DNA from: Actinomycetota bacterium
GTDB taxonomy: Bacteria; Actinomycetota; Acidimicrobiia; Acidimicrobiales; Ilumatobacteraceae
Direction: 5' to 3'
Length of the DNA: 64,000 bases
Assembly: GCA_963169665.1 (NCBI GenBank)
Contig: CAUJET010000039.1
Location: 54,655 to 118,654, forward strand
Shown: positions 9,723 to 18,541 of the stretch, piece after piece
How positions within the stretch are numbered: position 1 is the first letter of the stretch
Layout: every line of letters begins with the position of its first letter
The notes under the pieces: generated by a model
Seen by the model: only the letters and a program-made list of their open reading frames with translations
What the model was told of the DNA's origin: nothing
The model's database searches: none
Program-made: the position numbers and the translations under genes

Positions 9723-10427
9723 TCAGCCGCGGGTGCCCACCATCAGCTGGGTGAGGCCACCCGACAGCTGGCGGTGCACGGCATCGTCGAACCCGGCGTC
9801 GCGCAGGAGTTGCACGAGCCGCTCGCGCGGCGGCAGGTAGGCCACGCTCTTGGGCAGGTAGCGGTAGGCGGCACCGTCGCTGAGCAGGGCACCGATCTTC
9901 GGCACGATCTTGCCGAAGTAGATGTTGTTGCCGAACCGGATGACCGGGTTGTGCGGCACACCGACGTCGAGCAGCGCGATGCGCCCGCCGGGGCGGACCA
10001 CACGGGCGAGCTCGGCGAAGAAGGTCGGCAGGTCCACCAGGTTGCGCAGCGCGAACCCGCACGTGACGCCGTCGACCGAACCGTCGGGCACGGGCAGGCG
10101 CAGGATGTCGGCCTGCATGCGCGGCACGCCGCTGCGATCCGCGGTGAGCATGCCGAAGCTGAGGTCGGTGGACAGCGGATGGAACCCGGCAGACGCGAGG
10201 TCGATGCACAGGTCGCCGGTGCCGCTCGCGAGATCGAGCACGGTGCTGCCCGCGGGGAGGTGCAGCGACTTCACCGCGATGCGGCGCCACCGCACGTCGA
10301 GCCGGAAGGTCATGATCCGGTTGACCAGGTCGTAGCGCGGTGCGATCGCGTCGAACATCTGACGGACCGCCACCACCTTCTCGTCCCCCTCGGGGAGGGT
10401 CTCGCTGTCCCAGGCACGTTGGTTCAC
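9723..10427 (-). CDS. menG: demethylmenaquinone methyltransferase
   Basis: MFDAIAPRYDLVNRIMTF, VLDLASGTGDLCIDLA, LRNLVDLPTFFAELARVVRPGGRIALLDVG. Confidence 0.9.
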   Translation of the reverse strand: MNQRAWDSETLPEGDEKVVAVRQMFDAIAPRYDLVNRIMTFRLDVRWRRIAVKSLHLPAGSTVLDLASGTGDLCIDLASAGFHPLSTDLSFGMLTADRSGVPRMQADILRLPVPDGSVDGVTCGFALRNLVDLPTFFAELARVVRPGGRIALLDVGVPHNPVIRFGNNIYFGKIVPKIGALLSDGAAYRYLPKSVAYLPPRERLVQLLRDAGFDDAVHRQLSGGLTQLMVGTRG

Positions 10428-10501
10428 ACCGTGAGGCTAGGGCCGGGCGACGGTTCGAGCAGGTCTGGCGAGGTGTGCCCCGTGTGACAGCATCTGCGGT
10501 C

Positions 10502-11908
10502 ATGGGGAACGAACTGTGGCGTCACGGAGCATTGGAACTCGCAGGCATGATCGCTCGCGGCGAGGTGTCGAGCGTGGAGGTGGTGCAGGCGCACCTCGCT
10601 CGTATCGACGAGGTGAACCCGAAGCTGAACGCCGTCGTGCGTCGCTTCGACGACCTCGCGCTCGCGGCGGCCGCCGAAGCTGACGCAGCGGTGGCGTCGG
10701 GCGCGCCCCTCGGCGCGCTCCACGGCGTGCCGATGACGGTGACGGAGAACATCGACCTCGCCGGCACGCCGACGACCAGTGCGCTCGTGGCCTTCGCCGA
10801 CGCGATCGTGCCGGTCGATGCGCCGGTGGTCGAGCGGATGAAGGCGGCCGGCGCGATCCCGATCGGCCGCACGAACCTGCCCGACCTGGGATTGCGTGTC
10901 ACGACCGAGTCGTCACTGCACGGCGTGACGCACAACCCGTGGCACCGTGGCCGCACGGCCGGTGGGTCGAGCGGCGGTGAGGCGTCGGCGCTGTCGAGCG
11001 GCATGAGCCCGATCGGCCTCGGCAACGACATCGGTGGATCGCTGCGCAACCCGGCGCACTGCTGCGGGATTGCGTCGATCAAGCCGTCGGTGGGCGTCAT
11101 CCCGTCGGCCGCCACGTTGCCGCCCGAGGACATGACCATCAGCTTCCAGCTGATGGCGGTCGAAGGTGTGATGGCCCGCACGGTGGCCGATGTGCGGGCG
11201 GGCTTCCTCGCGGTCGCCGGGCCGCACGAGCGCGATCCGCTGGCGCTGCCCGTGCGGCTCGCCGACCTCGACTCCTCGCGTCCGTTGCGGGTGGCGTTGA
11301 TCCCCGAGCCGGCCGGTGGCAGCACCGACCCGGGCATCGCTGCCGCGATCCGTGGTGCGGGCGAGGCGCTGGCGAAGCAGGGTGCGATCGTGGAGGAGGC
11401 CTCGCCGGCGAGCTACGAGCGGGCGATCCAGCTGTGGGGCGAGCTGCTCGGCACCGAGCTCACCTTGATGCGCCCGGTGCTCGACATGGTGATGGGCGAG
11501 GGCGGTCGACAGTTCCTCGACCTCACCACGCAGATCATTCCGACGGTCGACCTCGCCGGGTTCTCGCAGGTGTTCCTCGGCCGTCACGCGGCGGAGAAGG
11601 ACTTCCACACCTTCCTCGGTCGCTACGACGTGATCATCAGCCCCACGTGGGCGCTTCCGGCGTTCGAGCTCGGCTCCGATGCGGCGAGTCTCGAGGGTGC
11701 GCAGCACACGCTCGAGACGATGCGTCCGGTGCTCCCGGCCAACCTGCTCGGCCTGCCTGCTGCCGTGGTGCCGGTGGGCGTGTCCGACGGCCTGCCCGTG
11801 GGCGCGCAGGTGATCGCGCGTCGGTTCGCCGATCTCCGTTGCCTCACCGTGGCGCAGATGTTGGAGGACGCGTTCGGCACGATCACCCCGATCGACCCGA
11901 CCTGGTGA
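10502..11908 (+). CDS. amidase-signature family protein (catalytic Lys position is Thr)
   Basis: TAGGSSGGEASALSSG...GNDIGGSLRNPAHCCGIASIKPS; but GVPMTVTENIDLAGTPTT in place of the usual VKDN. Confidence 0.85.
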   Translation: MGNELWRHGALELAGMIARGEVSSVEVVQAHLARIDEVNPKLNAVVRRFDDLALAAAAEADAAVASGAPLGALHGVPMTVTENIDLAGTPTTSALVAFADAIVPVDAPVVERMKAAGAIPIGRTNLPDLGLRVTTESSLHGVTHNPWHRGRTAGGSSGGEASALSSGMSPIGLGNDIGGSLRNPAHCCGIASIKPSVGVIPSAATLPPEDMTISFQLMAVEGVMARTVADVRAGFLAVAGPHERDPLALPVRLADLDSSRPLRVALIPEPAGGSTDPGIAAAIRGAGEALAKQGAIVEEASPASYERAIQLWGELLGTELTLMRPVLDMVMGEGGRQFLDLTTQIIPTVDLAGFSQVFLGRHAAEKDFHTFLGRYDVIISPTWALPAFELGSDAASLEGAQHTLETMRPVLPANLLGLPAAVVPVGVSDGLPVGAQVIARRFADLRCLTVAQMLEDAFGTITPIDPTW

Positions 11909-11962
11909 ACTTCGTGAGCGGCATGCGCCGATGCGGCGCACGTCGCTCACGACGCGTGGGCG

Positions 11963-13576
11963 TCAGGCCTCGATGGCGGTCTGTTTGGCCCAGCGGTAGT
12001 CGGCCTTGCCCGACGGAGACCTGACGATCTCGTCGACGAACACGAACGCCTTGGGCAGCTTGTAGCGGGCCACGTGGCGCTCGGCCTCTGCGAGGAGTGA
12101 TGCGGTGTCGGCCTCGGCGCCCTCGCGCATGCGCACGATCGCGACGACCTCGTTGCCCCACCGTTCGCTCGGGCGGCCGGCGACCACGCAGTCGTAGACG
12201 CCGGCGTGCGCCTTGATCGCGGCCTCGACCTCCTCGGCGAAGATCTTCTCGCCGCCCGAGTTGATCGTCACCGAGTCGCGTCCGTGGAGCTCGATGATGC
12301 CGTCGACGCGGAGCCGGGCGCGGTCGCCCGGGACGGCGTAGCGCACACCGTCGACCACCGGATAGGTGCGCGACGTCTTCGCCGCGTCACCGAGGTAGCC
12401 GAGCGCGAGGCGTCCACTCTTCGCCAGCCAGCCGAGGTCGTCCTCGCCCGGGGCGAGCTCTCGGTCGAGATCGCCCGACAGCACATGGTTGCCGGGCGAG
12501 ATCGGGAAGGTGCCGGTCGTGGCGCCGCCGCCGGCGGACACCTGCGACAACTGCCCGCCGGCCTCGGACGAGCCGAGTCCGTCGACGATCATCAGCGTCG
12601 GCAGGTGCTGCAGGAACTCGTTCTTCAACCCGGCCGACAGAGGTGCGCCGCCCGACAGCAGCACGGTGAGCGTGGACAGGTCGTACTGGTGTCGCGACAG
12701 CTCGTCGAGCAGCGGCCGACCGAAGGCGTCGCCGACGATGAGCAGGAAGTTGAGCTGCTCGCGTTCGATGAGCCCCCAGACGTCGGTGGGATCGAGCCGC
12801 TCGGGCACGCTCTGCACGTACACGCAGCCGCCCGAGTTCCACGTGCGGAAGCTCATCCAGTGGCCGGCACCGTGCATGAACGGGGGAGCGAGCAGTGCCT
12901 TGAGGCCACCGACGGCCTCGTCCACGATGCCCTCGAGGGTCTCGGCCCGCGAGCCACCGAAGCACTCGACGTTGGCGTCGGCGTTGCGCCACAGCACACC
13001 CTTGGGCATGCCGGTCGTTCCGCCGGTGTAGAGGATGTAGAGATCGTCGGGGCTCCACGTGACCGGCGGTTTCTCGGCCGACGCGGCGGCGAGCGCCTCC
13101 TCGTACCAGACAGCGCCAGGCATCAGTTCGTGTCCCGATTCGTCGGGCACCTGCAGGATCACACGGAGTTTCGGCAGGTCGGGCAGCACCTCGGCGAGGG
13201 TGGGCGCGAACTGGCTGTGGACCACGATCGCCTCGGCGGCGGAATCGGTGAGCAGGTAGCGCAGCTCCTCGGCGACGTAGCGGTAGTTCACGTTGAAGGG
13301 GGCGACCCGGGCCTTGAACGAACCGAGCATCGCCTCGAGGTACTCGTTGCCGTTGTGCAGGTAGATCGCGAGGTGCGACTGGCCGCTCTCGTGCCCAGCG
13401 AGGTCGGCCCGTTCGGTCCGCACGCCGAGGCCCTGCGCGAGCAGGTGGTTCGCGAAGCGGCGGGTGCGGTCGGTGACCTGGGCCCAGGTGAGACGTCGGT
13501 CGCGAAAGACCAGGCACTCCTGGTCGGGGCGGGTGGCGGCGATCGCTTCGTGGACGTCGGCGACGGAGAACTCCAT
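11963..13576 (-). CDS. acyl-CoA synthetase (AMP-forming)
   Basis: ILYTGGTTGMPKGVLWR, GLGSSEAGGQ, RDSVTINSGGEKIFAEEVE. Confidence 0.88.
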   Translation of the reverse strand: MEFSVADVHEAIAATRPDQECLVFRDRRLTWAQVTDRTRRFANHLLAQGLGVRTERADLAGHESGQSHLAIYLHNGNEYLEAMLGSFKARVAPFNVNYRYVAEELRYLLTDSAAEAIVVHSQFAPTLAEVLPDLPKLRVILQVPDESGHELMPGAVWYEEALAAASAEKPPVTWSPDDLYILYTGGTTGMPKGVLWRNADANVECFGGSRAETLEGIVDEAVGGLKALLAPPFMHGAGHWMSFRTWNSGGCVYVQSVPERLDPTDVWGLIEREQLNFLLIVGDAFGRPLLDELSRHQYDLSTLTVLLSGGAPLSAGLKNEFLQHLPTLMIVDGLGSSEAGGQLSQVSAGGGATTGTFPISPGNHVLSGDLDRELAPGEDDLGWLAKSGRLALGYLGDAAKTSRTYPVVDGVRYAVPGDRARLRVDGIIELHGRDSVTINSGGEKIFAEEVEAAIKAHAGVYDCVVAGRPSERWGNEVVAIVRMREGAEADTASLLAEAERHVARYKLPKAFVFVDEIVRSPSGKADYRWAKQTAIEA

Positions 13577-13748
13577 GACGGGAACCTAGGCAAGATGTGT
13601 CGGAGGTCACGAATCGACGCCGGGGACCGTTCCCGGCCCGAGCCCGTTCCGTTCCGATCCGCGTCCAGGGATCGAGTCGCCTGAGTCGTTCGGACCATCT
13701 GGATCGCCACGCATGGTGGTGGACGACCACATCCGGCATCATCGATCC

Positions 13749-13853
13749 ATGTTCCAGATCCTGCAGCGGGCGGCGATGGTGGTGGCGGCCCTCGAGGTCT
13801 CGTTGAGCCTGCGATGCCTGCTCAGCCCCCGGGTACGCGGAGGTGCACGATGA
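13749..13853 (+). CDS. 34-aa hypothetical membrane-like small protein
   Basis: MFQILQRAAMVVAALEVSLSLRCLLSPRVRGGAR*; ATGA overlap with the next ORF. Confidence 0.4.
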   Translation: MFQILQRAAMVVAALEVSLSLRCLLSPRVRGGAR

Positions 13854-14242
13854 ACGAACTGACGGCTCTCGCGGAGACGGCGATGTGGCCTCTCGTGGCC
13901 ATCGTGCTGGTCCTGCTCGGTGCGACCTTCGCCACCAGCGGACGTCCGGCCAGCACCGCCACCGGGACGCAGGGGCGCTCGAAGGTCGGTCCGTCGGGCG
14001 GCACGACCACCTCCGACCGGCCGCGAGGCGGCCGGCGTGCCACCGACCATCTGCCCGGCGACCGGCTGATGGTCGTCGTCGCCGGCGGCGACGGTGAGTC
14101 GACCGTGCGCACCGCGGTCGACGCGGCGCGGCGGGCCGGCACCGGCGTGACCGTCGTCGGCGATGCGGCGGCGGCCGCCAGGGCGTACGACGGGGTGGGC
14201 GCCCGCGGCGGACAGGTGATCGCGGTCAACAGTCGCGCCTGA
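13850..14242 (+). CDS. hypothetical protein with one N-terminal TM segment
   Basis: MNELTALAETAMWPLVAIVLVLLGATFATS...; ATGA coupling to 13749-13853. Confidence 0.5.
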   Translation: MNELTALAETAMWPLVAIVLVLLGATFATSGRPASTATGTQGRSKVGPSGGTTTSDRPRGGRRATDHLPGDRLMVVVAGGDGESTVRTAVDAARRAGTGVTVVGDAAAAARAYDGVGARGGQVIAVNSRA

Positions 14243-14267
14243 CCTCGGCGTCACTATGGTGACGCGC

Positions 14268-15233
14268 ATGAGCGACAAGATGATCTTCGGCATGTTCATG
14301 CCACAGGGCTGGAAGATGGAGCTGTCGGGGATCGACGGCGCCGCGGCGAAGTGGGACAAGGCGGTCGAGATCGCGGTGAAGGCCGAAGAGCTCGGCTACG
14401 ACTCGATCTGGGTGTACGACCACTTCCACAACGTGCCGCGGCCGGCGCACGAGGCCGTGTTCGAGTGCTGGACCACCATCGCCGCGATCAGCCAGCGCAC
14501 CTCGCGGGTGCGGCTCGGCCAGATGGTCGGCTGCAACAGCTACCGCAACCCTGCGGTGCTCGCGAAGATCACCTCCACCGTCGACGTCATCAGCGGCGGC
14601 CGCCTCGACTGGGGCATCGGCGCCGGCTGGTACGAGAACGAGTACAAGGGGTACGGCTTCGAGTTCCCGAAGCCGAAGGACCGCATCGGCATGCTCAACG
14701 AGAGCGTCGAGATCGTGCGCAGCATGTGGACCCAGGCCGAGACCGACTACGACGGTCGCTACTACAAGGTCTCCCGCGCGAACTGTGACCCCAAGCCGCT
14801 GCAGCAGCCCCACCCGCCGATCTGGATCGGCGGTGGCGGCGAGCAGCTCACCTTGCGCGTGGTCGCGAAATACGCCGACTACTCGAACTTCGGTGGCAAG
14901 CCCGAGGAGTGGGCGCGCAAGCGCGAGATCCTGAAGGGCCACTGCAAGGCGGTCGGCCGCGACGAGGAGACCATCGGCAAGACCTGGTCACCCGAGGTGT
15001 TCATCCGCAGCACCGAGGCCGAGGTGGCCGCCGCCGGCACGAAGAGCCTGTGGGGCGAGCCGTTCGAGGCATGGCGCGACGCCAACCTGGTCGGCACGCC
15101 CGAGCAGGTGAGCGAGAAGATCCAGACCTACGTCGACCTCGGCTGCACCGGCTTCATCCCGTGGTGCCCCGACTACCCGAGCACCGAGACGATGGAGTTG
15201 TTCGCCCAGCACGTGATGCCGAACTTCCGCTGA
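14268..15233 (+). CDS. LLM-class F420-dependent oxidoreductase
   Basis: Luciferase-like signature: EELGYDSIWVYDHFHNVPRPAH, GRLDWGIGAGWYENEYKGYGFEFP. Confidence 0.88.
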   Translation: MSDKMIFGMFMPQGWKMELSGIDGAAAKWDKAVEIAVKAEELGYDSIWVYDHFHNVPRPAHEAVFECWTTIAAISQRTSRVRLGQMVGCNSYRNPAVLAKITSTVDVISGGRLDWGIGAGWYENEYKGYGFEFPKPKDRIGMLNESVEIVRSMWTQAETDYDGRYYKVSRANCDPKPLQQPHPPIWIGGGGEQLTLRVVAKYADYSNFGGKPEEWARKREILKGHCKAVGRDEETIGKTWSPEVFIRSTEAEVAAAGTKSLWGEPFEAWRDANLVGTPEQVSEKIQTYVDLGCTGFIPWCPDYPSTETMELFAQHVMPNFR

Positions 15234-15260
15234 GGCGCGAGCGGCATCGATGCGGCTCCG

Positions 15261-15740
15261 TCAGGGGGCGTGGGTCGCGATCAGTGCGTCGAGCCGGTCG
15301 GCGCTGGCCTCTTCGAGCGCGCTGCACGTGGCCATCTCGTCGATCACTCGCTGGTCGGTCGTGCGGCTCGCGATGTTCCGCCACGCCTGGGCGCCCTGAC
15401 GTTCGGCGTTGGCCTGCACGCGCAACTGATCCCACACGTCCATCCCGGTGAAGACGTCGTAGTAGGTGCGCTTCGCCTCGGGCAGCGGTGCCTCCAATGC
15501 CTCGCGCAGGGACTCGTCGAGGGCGAACACCGCTTCGACCCGATCGGCGATCTCGTCTTCGGCGCTCGAGCACGTGAGCAGCGCCTCGGCGTGCTCGGGC
15601 AGCAGTCCCGCCCAGCCTCGGTAGCGCTCGGCAGCACCACGTTCGAGCAGGGCCAGGAAGCGCGGCATGGCCTCGGCCGGCACGGCACCGATGTAGGGGG
15701 CCAGGAGGGCACCGAAGTTCGGGATCTGCAGATCGGTCAT
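15261..15740 (-). CDS. hypothetical protein, 159 aa
   Basis: ORF track; MTDLQIPNFGALLAPYIGAVPAEAMPRFLALLERGAAERYRGW. Confidence 0.5.
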   Translation of the reverse strand: MTDLQIPNFGALLAPYIGAVPAEAMPRFLALLERGAAERYRGWAGLLPEHAEALLTCSSAEDEIADRVEAVFALDESLREALEAPLPEAKRTYYDVFTGMDVWDQLRVQANAERQGAQAWRNIASRTTDQRVIDEMATCSALEEASADRLDALIATHAP

Positions 15741-15807
15741 ACGGCCGAACGTACTGCGCGGGCGGCGACCGGATCGTGGTGGGAGCGCTGGCAGCGGTCG
15801 ATGGGCT

Positions 15808-16632
15808 TCAGCGCATACGGATGACGTTGCCGGTCACCATGCGCGCCTCGTCGGAACAGAGCCACGAGATCACGCCTGCCACCTCGGCCGGCTCGGCGAC
15901 GTGGAAGTGCTCGGAACTCGTCGCTGCGAACTCACGGACGGCGTCGTTCACCCAGCCCGTGTCGGTGATGGGCGGGTGGATGATGTTCGCCGTCACGCCG
16001 TGGCGGCCGAGTTCGGTGGCCGCCGCCATCGTGTAGTTCTCCTGGGCGTACTTGGCCGCGCCGTAGGTGACCTCGCCCGGGAACCCGTTGGGGCCGCCCG
16101 AGGTGAGCCCGACGATGCGGCCCCATCGGCCGCCGCGGGCGAGCAAACGCCGTGAGAACTCGGCGATCAGCAACGCTGCGGCGCGGGCATCGACCCCGAA
16201 CGTGCGGTCGAACAGGGCGGCGCTGACCGGTGTCGTGGTGCGGCCGGCGGCGTCGAGCACACCGGCGGTGAACGAGTCGCCGGCCGCCCAGCCGGTCGCG
16301 TTGTTGATCAGCACGTCGACCGGTCCGAAGGTCTGCTCGGCGAGGTCGAACAGCGTCGTGGGCGTGCGATCGTCGAGCAGATCTGCCTCGACCGCGATCG
16401 CCCGGCCGCCCGCAGCGCGGATCCGTTCGGCGACCATCTCGCCGTCGGTGTCGCGGTTGCGGTGGTACTGCTCGGGTGTCTCGGTGTCGGTGGAGACGGC
16501 CGACCGGAGGAACGCGACGATCACGGCGGCACCATCGGCGGCGAGGCGTTCGGCGATCGCCGCGCCGATGCCGTGGTTGGCGCCGGTGACGATCGCGACC
16601 GGTGGCGGGGGCGCTGACACGGGCGAGTTCAT
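15808..16632 (-). CDS. SDR family oxidoreductase
   Basis: VTGANHGIGAAIAERLA, NNATGWA, YGAAKYAQENYTMA. Confidence 0.85.
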   Translation of the reverse strand: MNSPVSAPPPPVAIVTGANHGIGAAIAERLAADGAAVIVAFLRSAVSTDTETPEQYHRNRDTDGEMVAERIRAAGGRAIAVEADLLDDRTPTTLFDLAEQTFGPVDVLINNATGWAAGDSFTAGVLDAAGRTTTPVSAALFDRTFGVDARAAALLIAEFSRRLLARGGRWGRIVGLTSGGPNGFPGEVTYGAAKYAQENYTMAAATELGRHGVTANIIHPPITDTGWVNDAVREFAATSSEHFHVAEPAEVAGVISWLCSDEARMVTGNVIRMR

Positions 16633-16672
16633 GGGCAGATCATCACACCGCCGGTCGGCCGACTGCGACGGG

Positions 16673-17041
16673 TTATCGCCGTGCCGCGTCGAGTGCCTCG
16701 TCGATCTCTGGCGGCTGAGCGCCGATCGACTGGGCGAAGTCGATGAACTGCGACGCCGCCCGCCGGAGCGCCTGCCGTCGATCGCGCGGCAGTCTCGATC
16801 GCTGCTGTTCGCTCACCAACGTGCCGTGACGGCCGCGGCTCTCCACGACCCCCTCGGTCTCGAGCTCTCGGTAGGCGCGCTGCACCGTGCCGGGCGCGAC
16901 GCCGAGGTCCTCGGCGAGCTGTCGCACCGTCGGGAGTCGATCGCCGGGGGCGAGCGCGCCGCGCGAGATCAGTTCGGTGACGCGCACCCTGATCTGCTCG
17001 TACGGCGGTACCGCCGACCGATGGTCGACCTCGAGGTTCAC
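16673..17041 (-). CDS. GntR family (YtrA-like) transcriptional regulator
   Basis: PPYEQIRVRVTELISRGALAPGDRLPTVRQLAEDLGVAPGTVQRAYRELETEGVVESRGRHGT; GTG start overlaps the upstream ORF stop. Confidence 0.85.
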   Translation of the reverse strand: MNLEVDHRSAVPPYEQIRVRVTELISRGALAPGDRLPTVRQLAEDLGVAPGTVQRAYRELETEGVVESRGRHGTLVSEQQRSRLPRDRRQALRRAASQFIDFAQSIGAQPPEIDEALDAARR

Positions 17042-17868
17042 GATGCCAGCAGTCCTCCTCGGTCGCGTCGCACCATGCGCGTGGGCATCCACCACCACGC
17101 GACCGCGGCGCCGACGAAGCTGGCGACCGTGATGGTGGCCGGCAACCACGAGAACGGCGATCGGGCGAGTTCGGCCGTCTGCCACGACAGCCAGCCGGTG
17201 CACACGAGCTGCAGCGCCGACCAGCCGGCGATCACCCGAACGGCCGATGCCACGCGGATGGCGTGCTCGGCGAGGTCGAGGTCGTTGCCGGCGATGGGGA
17301 ACGGAGCACGGCCGATCGCGCGCAGGCCACGCCACGTGACGAGCGCGAGCAGGACGCTCGCGGTGCACACGGCGACGACCCTGGCGGGCGTGGGGAGATC
17401 GATGCCGTCGCGCAGCACCATCGGTGAGTAGCGCGTCGCGAGGGCGAGCACGATCGAGAGCACGGTGGTGAGCGAGGTGGCGGCGATCGTGTGGCGGGCG
17501 GCGGGGGAGAGCAGGTCGCCGGCGGTCCACAGCGACGCGACCGTCGGTTCGTTGCGTCGTCGCCGGCCGGTCATCTCGGCCACGAGCCCGGCGGCGAGCC
17601 ATCCGATGCAGATCGAGATCACGAGTGGGATGCGCACGTCGGTGAACGTCACCACCGCAAGGGGGACCACGAACCCCGTGCCGGCACCCAGCACGCGCCA
17701 CACCCGGGTGCGGAACAGATAGGCGCGTACCAGCGACCGGGCGCGTACGGAGTCGGGCACGTCGTACTGGAAACAGAACCAGCCGAGCATCGGCTCGACC
17801 CGGGTGGCGCTGATCAACCAGGCGACCAGCGTGCTGAACAGGATGATGCCGACAAGCCCCTCGAACAT
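17038..17868 (-). CDS. integral membrane protein co-transcribed with the GntR regulator
   Basis: MFEGLVGIILFSTLVAWLISATRVEPMLGW..., multiple TM segments. Confidence 0.7.
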   Translation of the reverse strand: MFEGLVGIILFSTLVAWLISATRVEPMLGWFCFQYDVPDSVRARSLVRAYLFRTRVWRVLGAGTGFVVPLAVVTFTDVRIPLVISICIGWLAAGLVAEMTGRRRRNEPTVASLWTAGDLLSPAARHTIAATSLTTVLSIVLALATRYSPMVLRDGIDLPTPARVVAVCTASVLLALVTWRGLRAIGRAPFPIAGNDLDLAEHAIRVASAVRVIAGWSALQLVCTGWLSWQTAELARSPFSWLPATITVASFVGAAVAWWWMPTRMVRRDRGGLLAS

Positions 17869-17897
17869 TGTATCAATGTACTGATACGTTGATACAA
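17868..17897. promoter_or_regulatory. AT-rich nested inverted-repeat operator at the start of the membrane protein/GntR operon
   Basis: TTGTATCAA-TGTACTGATACG-TTGATACAA plus internal GTATCA-N6-TGATAC. Confidence 0.75.
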
Positions 17898-18038
17898 AAG
17901 CGAGGATGCCCATCTGATCCGAAGTCCGGATCATCCGTGTCCGGACGCGACAACACCGGATCGATCACGCCGGATGGCGTGCTCGACCCGGTGTTGCCGG
18001 ACGACCTCGGATGCTGCAGCGGGGCGGGCCCGCAGCGG

Positions 18039-18500
18039 TCACTCGTACGAGCGGAAGATGACCTCGGCGACGCAGCTCGGCTTGGCCGCACCCTCGCACT
18101 CGAAGGTGAACCCGTAGGTGACTTGCACACCGCCGGCGATGTCCTCGACCTGCATGAGCGTGACGCCGAGCCGGAGCTTCGCGCCCACGGGAACCGGCGA
18201 CATGAAGCGCACCTTGTTCGCGCCGTAGTTGACGCCCATGCGGAAGCCGGTGGTCATGACGACCTGCGGCATGAGCACCGGGCCGAGCGAGAGGGTGAGA
18301 TACCCGTGGGCGATCGGGCCGCCGAAGGGACTCTCGGCCTTCGCCCGCTCCGCGTCGATGTGGATCCACTGGTGGTCGCCGGTCGCGTCGGCGAACTGGT
18401 TCACCCGCTCCTGGGTGATCTCCATCCACTCGCTGTAGCCGAGGTGCTCCCCGACGAGCGCCTTGAGTTCTGCCGTGCCGTTGATGATGCGTGCTGCCAT
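18039..18500 (-). CDS. MaoC family dehydratase
   Basis: ATGDHQWIHIDAERAKAESPFGGPIAHGYLTLSL hot-dog hydratase motif. Confidence 0.88.
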   Translation of the reverse strand: MAARIINGTAELKALVGEHLGYSEWMEITQERVNQFADATGDHQWIHIDAERAKAESPFGGPIAHGYLTLSLGPVLMPQVVMTTGFRMGVNYGANKVRFMSPVPVGAKLRLGVTLMQVEDIAGGVQVTYGFTFECEGAAKPSCVAEVIFRSYE

Positions 18501-18541
18501 GCCGGAAGCTTGACAGGTCGCCGTCGCCTACGGTGAAGCCG

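Noticed and set aside
11963-13576. Second menE candidate
   Set aside because: Looks like a general FadD-type acyl-CoA synthetase; menE is better placed at 1-1019
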